Source: Rhodospirillum sp. (GTDB lineage: Bacteria > Pseudomonadota > Alphaproteobacteria > Rhodospirillales > Rhodospirillaceae). From it: DNA of 48,213 nt. The notes under the pieces were generated by a model. The model was not told the DNA's origin and did not search any database. It was given only the letters and a program-made list of their open reading frames with translations. This document shows positions 41,076 to 48,213 of this stretch, piece by piece (within the stretch, counting starts at the first letter, position 1; each line of letters starts with the position of its first letter). Position numbers and translations under genes: made by a program. The DNA is taken from positions 1 through 48,213 of the forward strand of contig JAIOYK010000042.1 in assembly GCA_021741145.1 (NCBI GenBank), in the 5' to 3' direction.

Positions 41076-43094
41076 TCAAGCCGAAACAGCCCGATCCGAA
41101 GGAGATATCCCTTCACCCCGGGAGGGTTCGGTGGTCTCCATTTTCTCTGGCGGCGGGGTGGAGAGGCTCCGGGAGAATTCGGGGACCAGGGTGCCCAGGA
41201 CGTCAAGAGCCGTTCCCAGGTCATGGCCCAGACAGGCCTGCTCCAGGGTCGCGAAGTGATGTTCCAGCACCCGCGCATCGAGGGCCCGGGGCTCGGCCAC
41301 TAAAATCCCGTTGGTGGGCGTGGGCAGGGGCTTTTCCTTGCCGTGGAAGATCTCTTCATAGAGCTTCTCGCCTGGGCGCAGACCTGTGTAGGCGATTTTC
41401 ACGTCGTCATCGGGGCGCAGGCCCGCCAGACGGATCATTTGTTTGGCCAATTCGGCGATCTTGACCGGTTCGCCCATGTCCAGGACGAAGATGGAACCCC
41501 GGTAGGTATCGGCCCTGGATCCCAGGGCCGCGGCTTGGAGGACCAGTTCGACCGCCTCGCGGATGGTCATGAAGAAGCGGGTGATGTCCGGATGGGTGAC
41601 CGTCAGTGGGCCACCCTTGGCGAGCTGGCGTTGGAACAGGGGAACCACGGATCCCGTCGAACCCAGGACGTTGCCGAAGCGGACGGTAACGAAATGGGTG
41701 CCCAGGGGATTGCCCTTTTCGTCCAGGTCAAGGGCCTGGCACCAGGTCTCGGCCATGCGCTTGGCCGCGCCCATGACATTGGTGGGATTGACCGCTTTGT
41801 CGGTGGAGATCAAGACCATGGTCCGCACCCCGTGGCGCCGACTGGCGTTGGCCACGATCTGGGTGCCCAGTGCATTGGTGCGTAGGCCTTCCAGGGGGTT
41901 CATCTCGACCATGGGCACATGCTTCAAGGCCGCGGCGTGGAAGACCAGTTCCGGCTTCTCCTGGGCCATGATGGACTCGATGCGTCCGACGTCCCGGACA
42001 TCGGCGATCAGGGCGCGGCGGGACAAATCGGGAAACCGCTCGCCGATTTCCATGTCGATGGTGTACAGCGCGAATTCCGAACTGTCGGCCAACAACAGGC
42101 GGCTGGGGTCCAGGTCGGCGATCTGCCGAACCAACTCGGAGCCGATGGACCCCCCCGCGCCGGTGATTAACACCCGGCGGCCCCGGGCCATGGCGATGAC
42201 GGGATCCCGGTTCAACACCGTTTGAGGGCGACCCAACAGGTCCTCCAGCGCCACGGGACGGACGACCAGGTTTTCCTTGAGACCACTTTTGAGCTCCGTC
42301 ACCCGAGGCATGCGCGCCAATGACATCCCCAGCGCCGCGCAATCGTCCAACAGGGCGCTCACCCGGGCTGGATCCATGTCGTCCTTGGTCAGGATCAGCT
42401 TGTGGGGTTTCTGGCCTCGGGCTTTCAAAAGGCGAACCACGTCCGTCAACTGTTCCAGGGTACCCAGAACCTCCTGCCCCCGGATACGGCGTCCCACCCT
42501 GGTCTCATTTTCGGCGACGATACCGACGGGCACATAGGGCGTGGTGCTGTCTTGGATCACGGATCGCAAGAACATCTCGCAAGCATCCCCGGCACCGACC
42601 AGCAGAACGGGGATGGTGCCGCTGTCCAATTGATAGGCCTGGCGGCGCAGTTCGAATTTCCGGTCTTTCAGGAATCGATAAAAGAAACGCGGAGCCCCCA
42701 GCATGGCCATCAGCACGAACCAGTTGATGAACAGGATCGACCGGGGAATATAGTCCAATCTGGAGAGGAGGAAGAGGGCCGGCAGGAACAGGACCAGTGC
42801 CAGGGTAACCCCTCGAAAGATGGCGATCAGGTCCTCCAGCGAGGCATAACGCCAGATGCCGATGTACATGCGCTGGGTATAGAAGGCCACGGCGGCGCAG
42901 CCAGCGAACAGGGCCGAACTCCGAAGGAGTTCCTCAACCGAAATATAGCTCCACACCCCGTCGCCCAGGCGCAGGTATAGGGATACGAACAGGGACAGGG
43001 TGGCCATGATGACATCATGGAGATACACCAGTCGCGCGCGCGGGGGCATGTTAAGAAAAAAGAGACGTTTTTTCACGGTTCGAGCCTTGATCAC
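41076..43094 (-). CDS. Membrane nucleotide-sugar 4,6-dehydratase (PglF/WbpM/CapD-like)
   Basis: The 672-residue protein starts with four hydrophobic helices (about 18-130) and an intermediate Rossmann-like region with GAGDACEMFLRSV. A large short-chain dehydrogenase domain with NAD-binding TGAGGSIGSE (about 308-318) and the STDKAVNPTNVMGAAKR active-site stretch (about 427-443) follows. The TDK in place of the usual catalytic tyrosine motif is the hallmark of the WbpM/PglF group, which makes UDP-2-acetamido-4-keto-6-deoxy sugars for O-antigen or glycoproteins. The start is GTG at 43094 with AAGGGA five bases upstream. It is the last gene of the glycan block after the WecA-like gene (68-base gap). 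The C-terminal 25 residues are variable. Confidence 0.93.
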   Translation of the reverse strand: MIKARTVKKRLFFLNMPPRARLVYLHDVIMATLSLFVSLYLRLGDGVWSYISVEELLRSSALFAGCAAVAFYTQRMYIGIWRYASLEDLIAIFRGVTLALVLFLPALFLLSRLDYIPRSILFINWFVLMAMLGAPRFFYRFLKDRKFELRRQAYQLDSGTIPVLLVGAGDACEMFLRSVIQDSTTPYVPVGIVAENETRVGRRIRGQEVLGTLEQLTDVVRLLKARGQKPHKLILTKDDMDPARVSALLDDCAALGMSLARMPRVTELKSGLKENLVVRPVALEDLLGRPQTVLNRDPVIAMARGRRVLITGAGGSIGSELVRQIADLDPSRLLLADSSEFALYTIDMEIGERFPDLSRRALIADVRDVGRIESIMAQEKPELVFHAAALKHVPMVEMNPLEGLRTNALGTQIVANASRRHGVRTMVLISTDKAVNPTNVMGAAKRMAETWCQALDLDEKGNPLGTHFVTVRFGNVLGSTGSVVPLFQRQLAKGGPLTVTHPDITRFFMTIREAVELVLQAAALGSRADTYRGSIFVLDMGEPVKIAELAKQMIRLAGLRPDDDVKIAYTGLRPGEKLYEEIFHGKEKPLPTPTNGILVAEPRALDARVLEHHFATLEQACLGHDLGTALDVLGTLVPEFSRSLSTPPPEKMETTEPSRGEGISPSDRAVSA

Positions 43095-43162
43095 TGGATC
43101 CCTTGTACGACTTGGTGTTCCGTCAGGCCAGTGCTTTCACCCTTCAACCTGGAAGAGTTCTC

Positions 43163-44194
43163 TCAGGGTGGCGCGGTTTTCCCGATCCAGGCGAGTCCCC
43201 CCAGGGAGACGGCGAGAACCGCCACCGTTCCAAGCAAAGGGCCGACCACGGCCCCGCTGGTGGACCAAAGGGCCAAGCCCAAGAGTGGCAGGTTGGTTCC
43301 CGCGATCCATAGGGAGACCCGGGCATGGGACCATCCCCCCCGGGTGGCCCGCTGATAAAAATGCTTCCGGTGGGCTTGCCAGACCTTCTCCCCCCCCAGA
43401 GCCCGGCGGACCAGGGTAATGGTGGCGTCGGCCAAGTAATAGGCGGGCAGGATCAGGGCCGCGACCACATACCCCCGAGCCGCCAACACGATGAGCAGGG
43501 CGCCGAGCAGATAACCCAGGGGAATGCTCCCCGAATCCCCTAGAAACACTTTTGCCGGATGCCAATTCCAGTACAGAAAACCCAGTGCGGCTCCGGCCAG
43601 GATGGGTGCCGGGACGACCCAGGAGGGATCCAGGCCGCCAACGACGGTGACCAGACCGATACCCAGGCCCAGGGAGAGGGTCTCCACCCCGGTGATGCCG
43701 TCGATACCGTCCATGAAGTTGAACAGGTTCACGAACCAGACCCAGCCGAGGAAGGCGATGGGCAAACCCACCCAAGGAGAGATCCACCCCCCCATTCCCA
43801 GCACCGCGGTTCCCTCCGGCAGGGCCGCGAGACCCAGGGCCACGCACAGGATCTGAACGAGGAAGCGCGCGCCAGCCCCGAGGTTTCGAAGGTCGTCCAG
43901 GAACGACAGGACCAGCAGGGCGCAGGCACCGGCAAGCACCATCCAGGGACCCCAGCCACCCGGTCCGGCGAGGATCCAACCCAGTGCGATCAGGGGCAAG
44001 GCCACGGCCATGACCGCCAGGCCGCCGCCTCGGGGCGTGGGAAGGTCATGGCTGGAGCGGGCATTGGGGGCGTCCAGGATGGTCCGGGCGATCAACACCC
44101 GGATCAGCCGCCCCGTGGCCAAGGCCGACAGGGGCGCGGCCATCAGGGCGAGGATCAGGACCAGCATCATGGTTGGATTTTCGGACAAGGTCAT
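43163..44194 (-). CDS. Undecaprenyl-phosphate glycosyl-1-phosphate transferase (WecA/WbpL-like)
   Basis: The 343-residue polytopic enzyme is of the MraY/WecA class and would start a polysaccharide by moving a sugar-1-phosphate to undecaprenyl phosphate. The family motifs are visible: FLDDLRNLG (DDxxD-like), NLFNFMDGIDGITG and VFLGDSGSIPLGY, and the histidine-rich loop with QAHRKHFYQR. About ten helices are present. I take the start at 44194 since it overlaps the stop of the upstream glycosyltransferase by four bases (ATGA) and the first helix begins right after. With the dehydratase downstream, an N-acetyl-deoxyhexosamine (for example FucNAc or QuiNAc) is the probable first sugar, as in WbpL/WbpM systems. 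Confidence 0.92.
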   Translation of the reverse strand: MTLSENPTMMLVLILALMAAPLSALATGRLIRVLIARTILDAPNARSSHDLPTPRGGGLAVMAVALPLIALGWILAGPGGWGPWMVLAGACALLVLSFLDDLRNLGAGARFLVQILCVALGLAALPEGTAVLGMGGWISPWVGLPIAFLGWVWFVNLFNFMDGIDGITGVETLSLGLGIGLVTVVGGLDPSWVVPAPILAGAALGFLYWNWHPAKVFLGDSGSIPLGYLLGALLIVLAARGYVVAALILPAYYLADATITLVRRALGGEKVWQAHRKHFYQRATRGGWSHARVSLWIAGTNLPLLGLALWSTSGAVVGPLLGTVAVLAVSLGGLAWIGKTAPP

Positions 44195-45363
44195 CGGGCC
44201 GTCTTCCGGTCCAAAAGAGTGCGGTACAGGGCGACGGTCTGGGCGCCGATGGCCTCCGCCGAGAAGTTTTTCACCACCCGGGCACGGGCCGCGGCGCCCA
44301 TGCGGGCGCGGGCTTCGGCGTCGGTGGCCAGTGTCGCCATGGCGTCGGCCAGAGGCCCCACGGATCGGGGGGGAACCAGGATCCCGGTCTCGCCCTCCAC
44401 CACCAAGTCCCGGCAGCCCGGGGCGTCGGTGGTGATCGAGGGGCGACCCGCGGCACCCGCCTCCAGCAGGGCCTTGGGCAGACCTTCCCGGTAGCTGGGC
44501 AGGACGGCCACATGGGACTCCCGCCAGAGGGCGGGGATATCGTCCCGGTGACCCCACCAGTCCAGCAGACCCTCGGCCTCCCAGGCGCGCAAGGTCGCCT
44601 CGTCCAGGGTGGCCGGATTGCCCGCGTCGGGCTCCCCGACCAGGGCGAGGCGGAAGGGAATGCCCCGCCTCTTGAGGATCCGCGCCGCCCCGGCCAGCTC
44701 GTGCAGACCCTTGTCGGCCAACATGCGGCCCAGGTAGACGAACAGGGGTGGGGCCCCGGCTGTAGGGGCGGGCTCCAGAGTGGGGGTGAAAAGGTCCACG
44801 TCCACGCCGGAGCCGCGGACCAGGGTCACCCGATCGGCGGGGACGATGCCCTGATCGACGAAAAAAGCCCGGTCGTCGGCGTTCTGGACCATCAGCATGC
44901 GGCCCCGTCGGTTGAACAAAAAACGGAACAGGGTGGTGATGATCGGACGCAGAATCCGCGCCTTGGGGCTGTCGGAGATATAGACGAAGCCCATCCCGGC
45001 CATGGTGGTGACCACGGCCTGTGTTCCGGCCAGCAGGGCGCCGAATCCCCCATGGATCGCGGGCTTAATGGCCACGTTATGGACAAGATCGGGCTTTTCC
45101 CGGCGCAGCAGCGCCGCGACCTTGCCCATCAGGGCCAGTTCCTTGAGGGGATTGGCCCCCTGGCGGTCCCAGGACAGGGGCAGCACGCGAATTCCCTCCG
45201 CCTCGATCAGCGCGCCATGGTCGCGGACCCGGCAGGCGACGGAGACTCGGAACCCGGCATCCCGAGCGGCCCGGGCCATTGGGCGGCGGTGGCGCCAGAA
45301 GGCCCAGTCCTCCGTCACCAGGAACAGCAGGTGGGGGCGGGTATCCGGGGCGGAGTCCCTCAT
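44191..45363 (-). CDS. Glycosyltransferase family 4 (GT-B fold)
   Basis: The 390-residue protein has the N-terminal Rossmann half (HLLFLVTEDWAFWRHRRPMA, in family of WbpT/WbnK-like enzymes) and the donor-binding half with the VGEPD segment. The E-x7-E signature region is SYREGLPKALLEAGAAGRP, then DLVVEGETGILV. It would add a sugar to the lipid-linked glycan started by the neighbouring WecA-like enzyme; the specific linkage is unknown. The start at 45363 is chosen because ATGA overlaps the rsmB stop by four bases and the fold begins 11 residues in. A longer in-frame reading has only low-complexity, basic sequence before it. Confidence 0.93.
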   Translation of the reverse strand: MRDSAPDTRPHLLFLVTEDWAFWRHRRPMARAARDAGFRVSVACRVRDHGALIEAEGIRVLPLSWDRQGANPLKELALMGKVAALLRREKPDLVHNVAIKPAIHGGFGALLAGTQAVVTTMAGMGFVYISDSPKARILRPIITTLFRFLFNRRGRMLMVQNADDRAFFVDQGIVPADRVTLVRGSGVDVDLFTPTLEPAPTAGAPPLFVYLGRMLADKGLHELAGAARILKRRGIPFRLALVGEPDAGNPATLDEATLRAWEAEGLLDWWGHRDDIPALWRESHVAVLPSYREGLPKALLEAGAAGRPSITTDAPGCRDLVVEGETGILVPPRSVGPLADAMATLATDAEARARMGAAARARVVKNFSAEAIGAQTVALYRTLLDRKTAR

Positions 45364-46670
45364 GGCGCCGTCTTCACCAGCCGGGCCATGTAGAACCCGT
45401 CCAGGCCACCCTTGTCGTCCAGGTGGAAGGGGAACAGGCGGACATCGCCCTCCGCGGTGAGCATGTCCGCGTCCAGGCCCGCCTCTCCGGCGGCTATCGG
45501 CTGGCGGGACAGGTCCCCATGGCGGGCCAGGGCGGCGGCCACCTGGGGCTCGCCCTCCTCGGCCTGGAGGGAGCAGACGCAATAGACCAGGGTGCCGCCG
45601 GGCCTGAGCAGTCGGTGGGCGGCATCCAGCAAACCGGATTGGATCGCGGCGAGCGCCTTGGCGTCATCGGGATTTTTCAGCCAGGGGGCGTCCGGATGAC
45701 GGCGGAAGGTGCCTGTCGCCGTGCAGGGGGCATCCACCAGGACGGCGTCGAAGGTTCCCGGCTCGATCTCCCGCGCCCAGTGGAGCGCATCGACGGCCAG
45801 AACTTCCACCTGGTCGGCGAGGCCCATGCGCTCCAGGTTCTCATGGACCCGGGCGAGGCGGCTTTCGGAGCGGTCGACGGCGGTGACCCGGGCGCCCGCG
45901 GCGGCCAGTTGCAGGGTCTTGCCCCCCGGCGCGGCGCAAAGGTCGGCGACCCGCAACTCGGGGGCGAGGGGCAACAACCGGGCGGGGATGGCGGCGGCGG
46001 CGTCCTGAATCCACCACTGCCCCTCCTCGAACCCAGGCAGGTCCAGGACATGGATTCCGGCGGGCAGGCGAACGGAGCCCAGGGTCAGAACCTCGCCTCC
46101 GGTCCGCTCGGCCAGGGCGGCGAGGTCCCCGTCCCGGGGGGTGAGGTCGAGCGGTGCCTCGCGCCCGCAGGCCCGGGCGATGCGCGCGGCGGTCTCCTCG
46201 CCATGGTCGGCGACCCAGCTTTGGCCGATCCAGCGGGGCAGGTCGGCGAAGGGGGCGTCCAGGGCTTCCAGGCGGGCCATGCCGTCCTTGGAGACCTTGC
46301 GGAGCACGGCGTTGATCAATCCGGCATAGGGGGTCATGCGCCGGGCCTTGGCCAGGGATACGGCGGTGCCGACCGCGGCATGGGGCGGCGTATCGAGGAA
46401 CAGCATCTGTGCGGCACCCAGACGCAGGATATGCTTGGCATCCTTGGCCTTGTTGGGCAGGGGGCGCTCGAGGAAGGATTTGACGACCTTCTCCAACCGC
46501 GCCATGCGGCGCAGGGTGGTGGCGGCGATCAGATGGGCGAAGGCCCGGTCGCGGGGGGCGAGGCCCTTACAGGCGGTGCCCATGGCGTCCTCCAGCGTCC
46601 GTCCCATGTCGAGGACGGCGATCAGAAGGTCGAGGGCGGCGGCGCGGGTGGCGGTGGCGGAATCCATCAT
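45360..46670 (-). CDS. rsmB: 16S rRNA (cytosine967-C5)-methyltransferase
   Basis: The 436-residue enzyme has an N-terminal NusB-like helical domain (about 1-140, ARDLLIAVL-type helix then LRLGAAQMLFLDTPPHAAV) and a C-terminal SAM-dependent m5C methyltransferase domain. Motifs are ADLCAAPGGKTLQLA (SAM binding), VDAPCTATGTFRRHPD (catalytic PC cysteine) and YCVCSLQAEE (the second cysteine). It methylates C967 of 16S rRNA in E. coli terms. The first of two adjacent ATGs (46670, 46667) is used as the start; no strong ribosome site precedes it. It leads the glycan block by a four-base overlap. In relatives rsmB is typically near purH. Confidence 0.95.
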   Translation of the reverse strand: MMDSATATRAAALDLLIAVLDMGRTLEDAMGTACKGLAPRDRAFAHLIAATTLRRMARLEKVVKSFLERPLPNKAKDAKHILRLGAAQMLFLDTPPHAAVGTAVSLAKARRMTPYAGLINAVLRKVSKDGMARLEALDAPFADLPRWIGQSWVADHGEETAARIARACGREAPLDLTPRDGDLAALAERTGGEVLTLGSVRLPAGIHVLDLPGFEEGQWWIQDAAAAIPARLLPLAPELRVADLCAAPGGKTLQLAAAGARVTAVDRSESRLARVHENLERMGLADQVEVLAVDALHWAREIEPGTFDAVLVDAPCTATGTFRRHPDAPWLKNPDDAKALAAIQSGLLDAAHRLLRPGGTLVYCVCSLQAEEGEPQVAAALARHGDLSRQPIAAGEAGLDADMLTAEGDVRLFPFHLDDKGGLDGFYMARLVKTAP

Positions 46671-46767
46671 GGCGGGGTTTGTACGCCGACGACCGCCGCC
46701 AATCAATTGGGATCGGTTGGAGAGGGGGGGTGGAGACGCCGGGCTTCCCCAAGCGGGTTCGGGCGGC

Positions 46768-46800
46768 GGCCGGCTATAGGCCGGTTATAGGCCGGTTATA
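46768..46800. repeat. Three 11-base tandem repeats at the MFS stop codon
   Basis: The unit GGCCGG(C/T)TATA occurs three times in a row. The last copy supplies the TAA stop (46798-46796) of the minus-strand transporter. Confidence 0.9.
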
Positions 46801-48048
46801 GATTGCGTGTTTTCGCCAGCAACCCCAGCCCCACCACCAGGAAGACGATGATGGTGGCCATGCCCCAGCGTTGGCTCCCGGTGGCTTGGGTCACGGCGCC
46901 GACGGTCACGGGGCCGAGGAACGCGGTGATTTTTCCGGACAGGGCGAAGAGGCCGAACAGCTCTCCCCGGGATTCGGGCGGGGCGATGCGGGCCATATGG
47001 GTGCGACTGGCGGCTTGGACCGGGCCGAAAAAGATCCCCAGGATCAAGGCCAGCACGACGAAGGCGGTGGCGCTCTCCACCACCAACACGGCGGTGCCCA
47101 GGGCGATCATCCCCAAGAGGCCGAGGACGATGGTCTTCAGGGAGCCCAGGCGGTCATCGACCCATCCAAACGCAAAGGCGCCCAGCCCCGCCGTCACGTT
47201 CAGCGCGATGCCGAACAGGATGATCTGGTCGAAACTCATATCGAAGGTGCCAGCGGCGTAGATACCGCCGAAGGCGAACAGCGTGTTCAGCCCGTCGATG
47301 TAGAGCATGCGCGCGAGCAGAAACCAGCCCAGCGGCGGGTTCCGGCGGAACAGGGCGGGCAGGCCCCGCAGACTGGCCAAGGCCTCGCCGATGGCCTGGG
47401 TCAGGGGAGGCCGCTTGCCCTTCCCCGACTCCGGTACCCAGGCGAACAGGGGCCAGGAAAACAGCAGGTACCAGAGGGCCACCAGCAACACCGTGGCGCG
47501 CACATGTTCGGCTTGGTCCTTGTCCAGGCCGAAGGGGGCGGGGTCGGCCTGGACCAGGGCGAAGAGGGCGATAACCAGACAAGACAGTCCGCCCAGATAG
47601 CCCAGGCCCAACCCGAGAGGCGGCCCATGCGTTCCGGCGTGGCCACGTCGGGCAGCATGGCGTTGTAGAAGACCCCGCCGATCTCGAAGGCGGCGTTGGC
47701 CACCAGGGCCAGCCCCAGGCCGAGCAGCAGGTAGGCGGGATCGGGCTTGACGAACCACAGCAGCGCCGTGGTCCCCACGCAGATCAGGGAAAACAGCAGC
47801 AGCCAGGGCTTTCTGCGTCCGGTATTGTCGGCCATGGCGCCCATGACCGGGGCCAGGAGGGCGATCAGCAGCCCCGAAAGACCCATGGCGTAGCCCCAGG
47901 CCGCCGTTCCGGCCTCTGGCGTGTCCGCCACCGCCTTGGTGATATAGGCGGAAAAGACGAAGGTGGCGACGACCGTGGGAAAGCCCGAATTCGCGAAGTC
48001 GAATAGACACCAGGACCAGGCCGCGCGTTTGCCGGGGGCCATGCTCAT
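46796..48048 (-). pseudogene. MFS transporter, UMF1/Atg22-like, with a frameshift
   Basis: A frame starting at 48048 gives MSMAPGKRAAWSWCLFDFANSGF and the first four to five helices of a UMF1-type transporter, up to the ERMGRLSG motif. It then loses the family sequence near 47604. The next frame carries on (YLGGLSCLVIALFAL, WYLLFSWPLF, and the rest) to 46796. One extra C/G in the GG at about 47605-47606 would join them as SGWALGYLGGLSC. The protein would be about 417 residues with 12 helices. Either the gene is inactive by a recent single-base loss, or this is a sequencing error. UMF1 proteins are related to vacuolar amino acid effluxers; the substrate here is unknown. Confidence 0.85.
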
Positions 48049-48051
48049 GGT

Positions 48052-48213
48052 CTAGTGGCCCGAGGGGTGGAGAAGGCTTTCCTTCAGACCAGTCTCGTAG
48101 GCAAGCCCCTCGGCGGGGAGGGTTACCGCCGAGGGGAACATGCCCCTGCTCAGGTTTTTGCGCTCCACGGCCTTCCAGACTCCCGCATTCCCCAGGCCCA
48201 GGCGATGGGCCGG
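48052..48213 (-). CDS. C-terminal fragment of an unidentified protein
   Basis: A frame open from the right edge for 53 codons ends with TAG (48054-48052), three bases before the MFS start, so the two genes are likely co-transcribed. The visible sequence includes HRLGLGNAGVWKAVERKN and MFPSAVTLPAEGLAYE. I do not recognise the family. Codon use and the position support a real gene. Inside it, CCCCTCGGCGG (48106-48116) and CCGCCGAGGGG (48126-48136) form an 11-base-pair inverted repeat, perhaps by chance in GC-rich coding DNA. Confidence 0.6.
   Translation of the reverse strand, partial: PAHRLGLGNAGVWKAVERKNLSRGMFPSAVTLPAEGLAYETGLKESLLHPSGH

Noticed and set aside
48106-48136. 11-base-pair inverted repeat near the right edge as a terminator
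   Set aside because: It lies inside an open frame that runs to a proper stop, and no T-run follows on either strand.

Overview
The window looks like chromosome of a GC-rich alphaproteobacterium, most probably of the Rhodospirillales. The evidence is the hemC/hemD/mitofilin(Mic60)/hemY neighbourhood, the gpsA-YciI-EVE cluster, dnaK-dnaJ, rsmB near purH, two TakP/FcbT1-type TRAP solute-binding proteins and several cyclic-di-GMP and PAS signalling proteins. No rRNA, CRISPR array, prophage or complete insertion sequence is visible. The only mobile-element coding trace is the first 24 codons of a probable transposase cut by the left edge.

Layout. 1-3178: transposase fragment, then a TRAP transporter operon (dctQ-dctM-dctP) closed by a strong terminator. 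3197-6460: acs (acetyl-CoA synthetase), a small Rieske protein, an EVE-domain protein and a YciI-like protein, all on the minus strand. 6743-9652: a large membrane Cache-PAS-GGDEF-EAL protein. 9937-16713: gpsA, then divergently hemC, a single open frame joining HemD to Mic60/mitofilin, hemY and a rhomboid protease. 16827-20686: gmhB and an ammonium-transporter-like domain fused to a PAS histidine kinase. 20872-20946: tRNA-Thr(CGT). 21118-25488: a family 2 glycosyltransferase, an unrecognised helical protein and an MsbA-like ABC exporter. 25672-28525: a PAS-GGDEF-EAL gene broken at a run of nine G. 28853-29575: a protein joining a ribbon-helix-helix-like start to a C-terminal J domain. 29752-33234: an orphan Tat-exported TRAP binding protein, a Bax-inhibitor-1 membrane protein, DUF1848 and DUF1178 proteins. 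33649-36858: dnaK-dnaJ behind tandem heat-shock-like promoters. 37174-39112: a small VOC/PNPOx cassette divergent from a LysR regulator, bordered on both sides by unusual palindromic DNA. 39306-46670: rsmB, three surface-glycan genes coupled by ATGA overlaps, and purH. 46796-48213: an MFS (UMF1-type) transporter with a frameshift and the 3' end of one more gene.

How the genes fit together. Haem/tetrapyrrole synthesis (HemC, HemD) is physically joined to the membrane-shaping Mic60 domain. Glycan genes are scattered (gmhB, GT2, MsbA-like exporter, WecA-like, GT4, CapD/PglF-like) and suggest LPS or O-antigen synthesis. Three large sensory proteins (two cyclic-di-GMP proteins and the Amt-kinase) point to a lifestyle tuned to nutrients and surfaces. 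The most notable items are the HemD-Mic60 fusion, the Amt-histidine kinase, the G-tract frameshift in an EAL protein, the RHH/J-domain protein, and a set of long perfect palindromes sharing TTAGAG-like ends.
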